Source: JABCPE02 sp963518955 (lineage in GTDB: Bacteria; Bacteroidota; Bacteroidia; Flavobacteriales; Weeksellaceae). Taken from it: a stretch of 64,000 nt of DNA. The stretch spans positions 1 through 64,000 of the forward strand of contig CAUQKI010000004.1 in assembly GCA_963518955.1 (NCBI GenBank), written 5' to 3'. A model generated the notes under the pieces. The model was not told the DNA's origin. It ran no database searches and saw only the letters and a list, made by a program, of their open reading frames with translations. Below are positions 53,437 through 61,088 of the stretch, one piece after another (position 1 is the stretch's first letter; each line of letters begins with the position of its first letter). A program made the position numbers and the translations under genes.

Positions 53437-54366
53437 TTAATCTGATGTGTTGATAGGGACACCCTCACAATCTTTAAAAAGCTCGTGGTATTTATCTGTA
53501 ATTTTTTGTTTAAGATAGTGAAAAGTAGTCATTAGATCATTGTTTCGAATGAATTCACGGAACTTTTTCTTGTGTCTATTTTTGGTACTATCAGAACCAA
53601 AATTTCTATTCCAGTAAGTATATTCTAACTGATTACCCAAATATTCTTTCTCTGTTTTTGATAAATTTGAGGTAAAACGATTGTCCACGATGATTAATTG
53701 ATCAAATCTTTTGAGAAAATTTAGAAATAGGGATTGTAGTTTTTTAGGATTATATAAATCCAGAAAAGTTATAATTCCTAAATCTTTATTTCTTAGTTGT
53801 TTATGATTGTATTTTATCTCAATTCTAAGTAAAGGGTAATCCAAATTATTCTGGGCACCTTTGTCATAAATCTTAAATGTACTATTACTCATTTTGAACT
53901 TTTTCATCATAAAACCTTTGTTATCTTGAAAGAAATAATGAGGTTTAAAATTCCATAGAAGAATATTGTTTTTAATGATATCTTGAACTGATCGCTCTAA
54001 TTTTAAGTTAAATCCAAATTCTAAAGAAGTGATTTTTGTATTGATAAAATCATATTCAGGGATTTGGTTTTGCAAGTTATTTAATGCTTGAGTTATCTCA
54101 CAATATGAGAAGTCATTGTAGTTGATGTCTTGTCCTATTGTATTTGAATTGTGATACTTGTGTAAGGAATTTTCTATGTATGCTCCATTTTGAGTAATTA
54201 CATAAGTCAATGTTCCGATTTGTCCTACAATAGGATAAATAGAATGCTCAAGCCTATCATTTTTAATATCATTGCTGTTAATGGTACAATTAAATTCATA
54301 ATTCTTCTTTATAATTTGTTCGAATTTTACTTTTTCTGTAAAATAAATTCTAATATTATCTTGCAT
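53437..54366 (-). CDS. Replication-initiator-like protein
   Basis: A 309-residue basic protein. The segment SLEFGFNLKL, then IYDKGAQNN (YDKG at 167-170) and LLRIEIKYN (RIEIKY at 181-186), recalls the Rep_trans/phage replication initiation family of rolling-circle elements. In known members a tyrosine nicks the origin; the nicking Tyr cannot be singled out. On an integrated island this suggests it can replicate after excision. Family call is from pattern only. Confidence 0.55.
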   Translation of the reverse strand: MQDNIRIYFTEKVKFEQIIKKNYEFNCTINSNDIKNDRLEHSIYPIVGQIGTLTYVITQNGAYIENSLHKYHNSNTIGQDINYNDFSYCEITQALNNLQNQIPEYDFINTKITSLEFGFNLKLERSVQDIIKNNILLWNFKPHYFFQDNKGFMMKKFKMSNSTFKIYDKGAQNNLDYPLLRIEIKYNHKQLRNKDLGIITFLDLYNPKKLQSLFLNFLKRFDQLIIVDNRFTSNLSKTEKEYLGNQLEYTYWNRNFGSDSTKNRHKKKFREFIRNNDLMTTFHYLKQKITDKYHELFKDCEGVPINTSD

Positions 54367-54402
54367 ATATTAAGTTTTTTGTGGTTAATAAATAAGTTTC
54401 CT

Positions 54403-54424
54403 TGTGTCATGTTTAAATGACACA
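54403..54424. repeat. 8-bp inverted repeat upstream of the Rep-like gene
   Basis: TGTGTCAT (54403-54410) and ATGACACA (54417-54424), perfect, 6-base spacer, 37 bases before the Rep-like start: operator or origin hairpin. Confidence 0.55.
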
Positions 54425-54546
54425 TAATCAATGTTTTCATAAAAAATAAATTTGGGGATTTTGGATAAGTCAGGGCAAAGATGTGCACCTCATTGCCTTG
54501 AGCTGTTTATCCTAAGAATTTTGATAGTGGAAAGCTATGCTGAAAC

Positions 54547-54822
54547 TTAGTTATTGAGAAATGTATCTACATCATTTTTTCTGTATAATACTTTTTTCTT
54601 ACCTACTTTTGTAGCAATGATTTTTCCTTTTCTTGTCCAATCCCAAAGACTTGTTTGTGAACACTGCAAGTAGTCACATACCTCTTTGCGTGTCATCAAG
54701 TCTTTGTTATTAGACTTTTTTCCCGAAACCGACTGGAACTTTTGTAGTTCTTCTCTGATGCCTGAAATTATCATCTCTGATAGTTGCTCAGGGCTTATTC
54801 GGATTAACATATTTGTTTCCAT
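54547..54822 (-). CDS. Excisionase-like HTH protein
   Basis: I start at ATG 54822 (91 residues, METNMLIRIS). The C-terminal half is a MerR/HTH_17-type domain: LMTRKEVCDYLQCSQTSLWDWTRKGKI, here given only by its ends LMTRKEV and TRKGKI, and RKNDVDTFL. Such proteins bend DNA for excision of integrated elements or act as regulators. It sits upstream of the Rep-like gene on the same strand. Confidence 0.75.
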   Translation of the reverse strand: METNMLIRISPEQLSEMIISGIREELQKFQSVSGKKSNNKDLMTRKEVCDYLQCSQTSLWDWTRKGKIIATKVGKKKVLYRKNDVDTFLNN

Positions 54823-54894
54823 AATTATGATATTAAAATTATGAAGCAAATATATTGGCTTCTTTATTCGGCGAAAATTCGGATTTATTCTAAT

Positions 54895-55821
54895 TTATTC
54901 GGGTGAAGAAGAGATGTATAATTGAATAAATTTTTCTATATGGTTTGAATAGTTATTAGAATTAGAAATGTTTGTGAGATTCATAGTTTTATTAAATCTC
55001 TCATTGAGATATTGGATGTATTCTTTTTGTTTTAAATGACTTTTTAATATATGATTCTTACAATTACTATTTCTAAAAATACCACCAATCACAGCCCCAA
55101 AACCTCGTTCTCCATTACTTACATTAAACTCTTCTAACATAGAATAAAACCAATCTTCTGCTTCTTGATTTCTAAAAATTTCACTTTTATATGAGGCTGA
55201 TGGTTCTATTTTTGAGGTTGTAATATTTCCTACAACTTCTTCTCTTCTATCAAGAAGTTTAGGAAAAATATTTAAAATTTCATCTTTGACTCTTATATAA
55301 ACAGGTTGAGCAATACTATCAAAAAATTGAGAAGCAACGAACTTATAAATTTCATTTTTTCTATTCCATCTTGCATTTGTATTTACTACACTTTCCAAAA
55401 AAAAATAAGACTCCTCTATTTTATGAAACAGTTGTTTACATAAAACCTTTGCTTTATGTTCTTCAATATCTCCTATAATGTCCAAAAGAGATCTAATAAT
55501 TAAATACTCAGTAGAAGCACTAAAACTATAACGATATTGATTAAAATAATGCTCCCATTCATCTTCATTAAATTCAAATTCATGATAATTTAGACTTGTA
55601 TGATAATTTTTATCATCTTTATTGGCTTCATATTCTTCTTTGCTTATTTCTTCTATATGTGATGTTCCTTCATGATCTAAACCATGATAAACCCAATAAA
55701 TTCTTTTTACTTTTTCTTCTCCAGCAGGTGAAGGGATAAATTCTCTAACCATTTCATCTAAGTCATATTCAGAAGAAATCAGCATATCTATATGATCTAT
55801 TTTATCCAGTAATGTCTGCAT
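54895..55821 (-). CDS. Hypothetical third protein of the AbiE-type operon
   Basis: A 308-residue protein whose start overlaps the end of the AbiEii gene by 20 bases, so it belongs to that operon. It is acidic at the N-terminus and helical in the middle (SASTEYLIIRSLLDIIGDIEEHKAKVL), with no signal peptide or recognised motif. AbiE systems normally have two genes, so its role (extra toxin, sensor or immunity) is open. Confidence 0.7.
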   Translation of the reverse strand: MQTLLDKIDHIDMLISSEYDLDEMVREFIPSPAGEEKVKRIYWVYHGLDHEGTSHIEEISKEEYEANKDDKNYHTSLNYHEFEFNEDEWEHYFNQYRYSFSASTEYLIIRSLLDIIGDIEEHKAKVLCKQLFHKIEESYFFLESVVNTNARWNRKNEIYKFVASQFFDSIAQPVYIRVKDEILNIFPKLLDRREEVVGNITTSKIEPSASYKSEIFRNQEAEDWFYSMLEEFNVSNGERGFGAVIGGIFRNSNCKNHILKSHLKQKEYIQYLNERFNKTMNLTNISNSNNYSNHIEKFIQLYISSSPE

Positions 55822-56773
55822 TCTCTATCCTTGTTTTTATTATTTGTAATGTATTCAAAATATCTTCTTCATTAGGTAAATCCCCATAAACCAAATGCTT
55901 AAAATCATTATAATAAACATTTCTTAATTTCCCCCAAATATTCTCTAAATTTTTGAAAATCAATGCATTTTTCAATGGTTGAGAAAGCCAACTGTTATTG
56001 TTTTTATAGCTTAAAACATCATCTTTTCTTACTTTTTCCAGCATTTCAGGGAAATCACTGCTTTCAAAGAATGTTATGATTTCTTCGTTTTTCAATAATT
56101 GGTGTAAATCATAGATGTGTCTTATTTTACTTCTTAAATCTTGTATCGGATTTTCGGTATACGAGAAACGGACAAGACTCATGATTTTCTCACAAAAAGT
56201 GCGTTTAGGATTAAGAACCGAAACATCAAATGGCTCTAAACAGAATTCTTTTATCATTTCTTGCTGATGGTTTTGTTCCATCATTTCTGTAATAAAAGTC
56301 CTGATTTGGCGTTTTTCATTTGGTTCAAAATACCCAAGCCAAGAAGCTTCTACAATAATAACATCTCTAATTTGTCCAAAACTGCCCTCAAAGTTTCGAG
56401 AATAAGAATGTGCTGTTTTCCTATTCATTCCCATTTTTTGTGTCACTCCGCTGATTTGGATTTCAGGCAGAACCTCATTTACAACTTCAGATATTTTTTT
56501 GATTTTATTCTTGAGCTGATTGGGAGTTTCTTCACTGGATTTTATTACAACAAGGTCTATGTCCTCTGAAAATCGTTCAATGACCTTATAGCATTTTGAA
56601 AGAGCAGTACCACCTTTGAAAATAGAATATTCAGCCACAGGACTGCTGAAAATCTGTTTCAAAGCATAACAAACCCAATAGTCTTTTTCTACATAAATAT
56701 CTAATATTCCCATTTGCTGAGCTGTAAATCTTACTGCTTCTTGGAATTGTTTTTTATCTTCGTGTAGTTTCAT
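55802..56773 (-). CDS. AbiEii-type nucleotidyltransferase toxin
   Basis: A 323-residue protein of the AbiEii/AbiGii toxin family. The nucleotidyltransferase motif is clear: FKGGTALSK at 52-60 and RFSEDIDL at 67-74 with catalytic Asp71 and Asp73. In studied homologues (AbiEii, MenT) the enzyme modifies tRNA or blocks growth when the phage-sensed antitoxin is lost. The gene overlaps its antitoxin gene by 4 bases. Confidence 0.88.
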   Translation of the reverse strand: MKLHEDKKQFQEAVRFTAQQMGILDIYVEKDYWVCYALKQIFSSPVAEYSIFKGGTALSKCYKVIERFSEDIDLVVIKSSEETPNQLKNKIKKISEVVNEVLPEIQISGVTQKMGMNRKTAHSYSRNFEGSFGQIRDVIIVEASWLGYFEPNEKRQIRTFITEMMEQNHQQEMIKEFCLEPFDVSVLNPKRTFCEKIMSLVRFSYTENPIQDLRSKIRHIYDLHQLLKNEEIITFFESSDFPEMLEKVRKDDVLSYKNNNSWLSQPLKNALIFKNLENIWGKLRNVYYNDFKHLVYGDLPNEEDILNTLQIIKTRIENADITG

Positions 56774-57492
56774 TTGATGTTCCAGTTTTTGGCGTTAGGC
56801 AGAATGTTTTCAATGCCCTGAATTTCGTATGTAGAGATAGGATTTAGCGAGGTTTTTAAATCATCTGTATCAATATTCATTTTTTCTAAAATCGCTCCTA
56901 AAATCACTCTTGTTGATGCTGGGTATTTCATTGATAATCTTATCATTATTTTAAAATCTTTCTCTTGAAAGTCTTTGAAAATTTCTATTAGCCTGACAAT
57001 GACTTTTTCGGGTGTCGTATCAGGAATGTTTTTAATAAATCTTAATATATCAAGAAGCTGGAGGTAAGGTATATTTTCTTTATTAATCGTGTTTTTTTGC
57101 TGTACCATAGAAATATTAAATATACCTCTTTTAAAAGGTGAACGGATATTGTTTTTCCCAATTTGAATACTATTACTAATCTGTGTCGTAAATCCTAATT
57201 CATTGTAAATACTTAATCCTGTGAGGTAACCTATGGTTTTTCCATTGTCTACAAGCAGGTCTTTAACAATTTGATAATTATTGGGATTAAGTTTACCAAA
57301 GCGGGTAATCTCTGGTTTATAGAATTTTCCTTTGGAGAGTTTTTCTATTTTTCCAGATTTAGCCATTCGGTTTAAGGCTTTGATAATAGCCTCTTTATTC
57401 TGTTTTTCTTCGGTTAAAAAATCAGAATAGGTGAAAATATAACCTTTGGGCAGGTAATTTATTTTATCGTTTATGAACTGCGTAGTTGTCAA
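56770..57492 (-). CDS. AbiEi-type antitoxin / transcriptional regulator
   Basis: A 240-residue protein with an N-terminal winged-HTH-like region (FTYSDFLTEEKQNKEAIIKALNRM; LSKGKFYKPE) and the larger domain typical of DUF6088/AbiEi-like antitoxins. Such proteins repress their own operon by binding inverted repeats. Just such a repeat (GTCCAGTTT and its complement) sits across the promoter here. It comes first in the operon with the toxin. Confidence 0.8.
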   Translation of the reverse strand: MTTTQFINDKINYLPKGYIFTYSDFLTEEKQNKEAIIKALNRMAKSGKIEKLSKGKFYKPEITRFGKLNPNNYQIVKDLLVDNGKTIGYLTGLSIYNELGFTTQISNSIQIGKNNIRSPFKRGIFNISMVQQKNTINKENIPYLQLLDILRFIKNIPDTTPEKVIVRLIEIFKDFQEKDFKIMIRLSMKYPASTRVILGAILEKMNIDTDDLKTSLNPISTYEIQGIENILPNAKNWNIK

Positions 57493-57510
57493 TGTCTTTA
57501 TTTTATTCTA

Positions 57511-57552
57511 CAAAGATACGAAAAGTCCAGTTTATTACATAAAAAACTGGAC
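57511..57552 (-). promoter_or_regulatory. AbiE promoter with overlapping inverted repeat
   Basis: Minus-strand -7 box TATCTTTG at 57518-57511, 19 bases before the AbiEi start. GTCCAGTTT (57525-57533) and AAACTGGAC (57544-57552) straddle the -33 region. Downstream of the integrase stop the same hairpin may also terminate that transcript. Confidence 0.6.
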
Positions 57553-57558
57553 AAAATA

Positions 57559-58995
57559 TTAGGCGATATTCATTGTGTTGTTATTTTGTGTTTGTTCTTC
57601 TTGTTCTAATTTTTTACTCATTTCCTCTATTTTTTCTTGTAATGCTCGTATTTGTTCTGATTGTAGGTCATATTTTTGCAATTTCTCATTTCTTGATTTT
57701 ATACTTTCTTGTCTTAAGTGTTCATGTTCACTAGTTGGCTTGAAATAAGTTTTAAAAGTGTTTTCATTAGTATGTCCTGTATATTGCCAAATTTCTAGTA
57801 AATCCCAACCTTCAATGTATCTGTTGGTACAGAAACTTCTTCTTGAATCGTGGAAGGCTATTTTTTCTGAAAAGCTTAATTCTTCAATGATAACACCTTT
57901 ATTTGAGGGCTTTTCTATTGAAATTTTCTTGTCTTTGAAATAGGGAATTTCCTCAAAAACTTCTTTAAGGTAGTCGTTTGTTTTTTGATTAGAAATAGAT
58001 ATGGACTTAATATTGCCATTATATTTTTCTAGTATTTCTTCTGTGTATCCAAAGAAAGAAAAGCAAAGTGTTGTATATTTATCGTTTGTTGATACTTTTT
58101 CTGAAAGGATTGTTATTTTTCTGTTATCATAATCTATATGAGAGTTTTCTATCCTTGTTATATCACTAAATCTCAAAGAAGTGTGACAACCAAGTACAAA
58201 TAAGTCTCTTATTTTTTCTAATCTTTTATTGTTGGATAAATTATATTGATAAAGTTCTGTTATATCTTTTTCTGTTAAAACAACATTAAAAGAAGGGGCT
58301 ACTTTAGGTTTGAATTCTTCTTGTAGATAGCTTCTGTTATCAGTGTAGCCTTTTTCAAATGCTTTTCTTAGGACTTGAGACAGTCTTTTTATTCTTGTTT
58401 TAAGGGTATTAGAACTTAATTTTTTACGATTAATCAACCAAGATTGAAATTTTAAACATAGAACTTCATCAAATTTATCTATATCAATAAATGTATTAGT
58501 TTCCTTTGCGAACTCTTTTAAATCTTTATACATTACATTAAAAGAGGAAATATAGCTTTTGTGTTTGGGTTTTTGTCCAGAATCTATAGCGTTATTGTTT
58601 TTAAGATTAAGAATCTCCATAAATTCTTCAAAAATATCATCAAAAGATTTTTTGCCTTTTTTGACAACTTTGATATCTTTTCCTTCTTTTGCCGAATTTA
58701 CAATACTTTTTAGCTCTTCCTTTGTTGGAATTCTATTGTATTGTTCGTTAAATCTATTGTGGGTATCAATAATTGAAGCTCTAAATTTATCAAGTTTTAG
58801 ATTTATTTCTTTTTTAGATGCTCCTGATGACACATATTGTTTGTTTTTGTCCCAATGAATAGTTGGAATTTTTATTCCTGTTGAAAAATCTATTTGGTAA
58901 TCCTTAAAAGAGTATCTTCCTGCTATTCTTGAGGTTTCTAATTTAGGGTCTTTCAATCTAAAGCTAACGCTTCCTATCTCGTTGTTATACCGCAT
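57559..58995 (-). CDS. int: Tyrosine-type site-specific integrase
   Basis: A 478-residue recombinase with the Bacteroidetes arrangement: arm-binding N-terminal domain, core-binding SAM-like domain (about 115-215) and catalytic domain. Catalytic residues: Arg275 (SLRFSDI), Lys about 300, His382 and Arg385 (FHDSRRSF), His408 (YTGHTN) and the nucleophile Tyr417 (TFKTYFKP). It should insert the island at tRNA-Gln. Its promoter box (CAAAGATA on the plus strand at 59021-59028) adjoins the right arm repeat, suggesting autoregulation. Confidence 0.95.
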   Translation of the reverse strand: MRYNNEIGSVSFRLKDPKLETSRIAGRYSFKDYQIDFSTGIKIPTIHWDKNKQYVSSGASKKEINLKLDKFRASIIDTHNRFNEQYNRIPTKEELKSIVNSAKEGKDIKVVKKGKKSFDDIFEEFMEILNLKNNNAIDSGQKPKHKSYISSFNVMYKDLKEFAKETNTFIDIDKFDEVLCLKFQSWLINRKKLSSNTLKTRIKRLSQVLRKAFEKGYTDNRSYLQEEFKPKVAPSFNVVLTEKDITELYQYNLSNNKRLEKIRDLFVLGCHTSLRFSDITRIENSHIDYDNRKITILSEKVSTNDKYTTLCFSFFGYTEEILEKYNGNIKSISISNQKTNDYLKEVFEEIPYFKDKKISIEKPSNKGVIIEELSFSEKIAFHDSRRSFCTNRYIEGWDLLEIWQYTGHTNENTFKTYFKPTSEHEHLRQESIKSRNEKLQKYDLQSEQIRALQEKIEEMSKKLEQEEQTQNNNTMNIA

Positions 58996-59180
58996 GATAT
59001 GTGTGTTAAATTATCTTTTACAAAGATATAAAAAAATATCAAAATGGTCACGATTTTGGTCACGGTAAAAAATAAATCTTAATAAATTTAATTAAATTCA
59101 AAAATATTTAATTCGTTGATTTTTAATTATTTAATATTTGATTTAGTTTTAATGAAATCTATTTTTATACAAAGTTATAG
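58996..59180. other. Gene-free right end of the island
   Basis: Holds the integrase promoter, the right arm repeat and AT-rich DNA up to the right attachment core. A short ORF on the plus strand from 59116 crosses the core and is not credible. Confidence 0.6.
59045..59068 (+). repeat. Right 24-bp repeat, probable integrase arm site
   Basis: Identical in sequence and orientation to 46906-46929; 112 bp inside the right core, 66 bp for the left copy. Confidence 0.85.
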
Positions 59181-59196
59181 TCCCTGTGGGTCTACA
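59181..59196 (+). repeat. Right attachment core (attR)
   Basis: TCCCTGTGGGTCTACA, the second copy of the tRNA-Gln 3' end, marking the right edge of the island. Confidence 0.9.
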
Positions 59197-59463
59197 AACT
59201 GCATTAGTAATCAATCAATTACAATAATGCACCCCCTAAAATACCCCCAGATTATTCTGAGGGTATTATTTTGTTATAAAGAAAACTTATTGAACATTTT
59301 AAAACATAAAAATAAGATTTTTTTAAGAATAATATATTAAGTATAGATATCAAATTAGAAAAGGTTTTAGAAAAATAAATTAAAAAAGTGTTTATAAATT
59401 TTAGCAGGGAAATGATTTTTTAATTCATCAGAAATCATTATTTTTGACATCAAAATATAAACT
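59197..59463. other. Chromosomal flank: old tRNA terminator and purB promoter
   Basis: No gene. A hairpin AATACCC (59240-59246)/GGGTATT (59261-59267), with an inner CAG/CTG and T4 nearby, is a good candidate for the original terminator of tRNA-Gln before the island arrived. TATTTTTG at 59439-59446 is a likely purB promoter. Confidence 0.5.
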
Positions 59464-60891
59464 ATGAATTCTTACAAAAATCCTCTTGAAGAGCGCTATT
59501 CCAGCGAGGAAATGCTTTATAATTTTTCACCTGAGAATAAGTTTCGCACTTGGAGACAGCTTTGGATTGCTCTTGCCGAAATCGAAAAAGATTTAGGTTT
59601 AGATATTTCTGATGAGCAGATAGCACAGCTCAAAGAACAAGCCCAAAATATAGATTTTGCCAAAGCAGCTGAATACGAAAAGAAATTCCGCCATGATGTG
59701 ATGGCGCATGTGCATACTTACGGAGATGCTGCTCCTTTGGCGAAGGGAATCATCCACCTTGGGGCTACTTCTGCGTTTGTGGGGGATAATACTGATTTGA
59801 TTCAAATCCGTGATGGACTGCTCATTATTCGCAAACAGCTGGTGAATGTTATCAAAAAATTGTCCGATTTTGCACTGAAATATAAAGACCTTCCTACGCT
59901 TGGTTTTACGCACTTTCAGCCTGCGCAGCTCACTACCGTGGGGAAGCGTGCTACACTTTGGTTGCAGTCTCTTCTTTTGGATTTTGAGGAATTAGAATTT
60001 TTCTTGGAAACCCTCAGATTTAGAGGTGTAAAGGGAACTACGGGAACGGCTGCCAGCTTTTTGGAGCTTTTCAGTGGAGATTATACCAAGGTGAAACATT
60101 TGGATAAGGAGCTTTCCAGAAGATTTGGTTTTGAAAAAGTTTTTGGCGTTTCGGGGCAGACTTATGATAGAAAAATCGATGTAAAAGCGGCAACTTTGCT
60201 CTCGAATATTGCTCAATCTGCACATAAATTTACCAATGACCTTCGTTTGCTTCAGAATTTGAAAGAAATAGAAGAGCCTTTTGAGAAAAGCCAAATCGGT
60301 TCTTCGGCAATGGCTTATAAACGAAACCCAATGCGTTCCGAGAGAATAGGGGCTCTGGCTAAATTTGTAATGTCTGTTTCTTCAGGCTCTGCGATGGTGG
60401 CTTCTACACAGTGGTTTGAGCGTACGCTGGATGACTCTGCGAATAAGCGACTTACGATTCCTCAGGCGTTTTTAGCAGTGGATGCTATTCTGCTTATTTG
60501 GAACAACATTATGGATGGGCTTGTGGTTTATGAAAACCGTATCAGAAAGCACATTATGGAGGAACTTCCGTTCATGGCTACAGAATACATCATCATGGAA
60601 GAGGTGAAAGCAGGGGGCGACCGACAGGAAATCCACGAAACTATCCGCCAGCACTCTATGGAGGCGAGTAAAAAAGTGAAAATGGAAGGAAAGGAAAACG
60701 ACCTGATAGACCGCATTATGAACGATAATTCGCTGAAAATGGATAAGTCTAAAATCATGGAAGTCCTAGACCCGAAAAACTTTATCGGATTTGCGCCAGT
60801 GCAGACAGAGGAATTCATCAAGAATGAAGTTCAGCCGATTTTGGATAAATACCAAGACCTTGTGGGGCTGAGCGTAGATTTGAAAGTTTAA
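59464..60891 (+). CDS. purB: Adenylosuccinate lyase PurB
   Basis: Two steps of purine synthesis: cleavage of SAICAR to AICAR and of adenylosuccinate to AMP. A 475-residue fumarase-superfamily enzyme with the signature SSAMAYKRNPMRSE, His residues in KFRHDVMAHVHTYG and LGFTHFQPAQLTTVGKR. It completes, with purM and purN, the purine genes found here. Confidence 0.95.
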   Translation: MNSYKNPLEERYSSEEMLYNFSPENKFRTWRQLWIALAEIEKDLGLDISDEQIAQLKEQAQNIDFAKAAEYEKKFRHDVMAHVHTYGDAAPLAKGIIHLGATSAFVGDNTDLIQIRDGLLIIRKQLVNVIKKLSDFALKYKDLPTLGFTHFQPAQLTTVGKRATLWLQSLLLDFEELEFFLETLRFRGVKGTTGTAASFLELFSGDYTKVKHLDKELSRRFGFEKVFGVSGQTYDRKIDVKAATLLSNIAQSAHKFTNDLRLLQNLKEIEEPFEKSQIGSSAMAYKRNPMRSERIGALAKFVMSVSSGSAMVASTQWFERTLDDSANKRLTIPQAFLAVDAILLIWNNIMDGLVVYENRIRKHIMEELPFMATEYIIMEEVKAGGDRQEIHETIRQHSMEASKKVKMEGKENDLIDRIMNDNSLKMDKSKIMEVLDPKNFIGFAPVQTEEFIKNEVQPILDKYQDLVGLSVDLKV

Positions 60892-60971
60892 GCTAAATAA
60901 AGATATTTCATTTACTAATTTTTTTAATTAATGCTGATAGAATTTTTGTGTTTTTAAGTTCTATTTTATGA

Positions 60972-61008
60972 AAATTCCCTGCTAGTTTTGGCAGGGAATT
61001 TCTTTTTT
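60972..61008 (+). terminator. Terminator after purB
   Basis: AAATTCCCTGC (60972-60982) pairs with GCAGGGAATTT (60991-61001), loop of 8, then T6 after one C. Confidence 0.8.
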
Positions 61009-61075
61009 AATCCAAATTTTATTTTTAGAGAAAAGCGGTTTGGTTATCCGCTCGTGTTTTTCGCTAAATATATAG

Positions 61076-61083
61076 TATCTTTG
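61076..61083 (+). promoter_or_regulatory. Probable mnmE promoter, -7 box TATCTTTG
   Basis: TATCTTTG ends 5 bases before the mnmE ATG, so the transcript would begin at or very near the start codon (leaderless or nearly so). Confidence 0.5.
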
Positions 61084-61088
61084 CCGTT

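Larger units (their letters stand above)
46825..59196. mobile_element. tRNA-Gln genomic island with defence genes
   Basis: A 16-bp direct repeat, TCCCTGTGGGTCTACA, occurs at the tRNA 3' end (46825-46840) and at 59181-59196, so the inserted DNA is 12,356 bp. An integrase gene lies at the right end, reading inwards; 24-bp repeats lie near both ends. Cargo: a restriction-modification operon, an AbiE-type toxin-antitoxin unit, a replication-initiator-like gene and an excisionase-like gene. No conjugation genes are seen, so it would need help to transfer (or move as a phage satellite). Confidence 0.92.

Noticed and set aside
59116..59340. Small ORF crossing the right attachment core
   Set aside because: It spans the junction of island and chromosome, so it exists only by chance of integration, and has no recognisable features.
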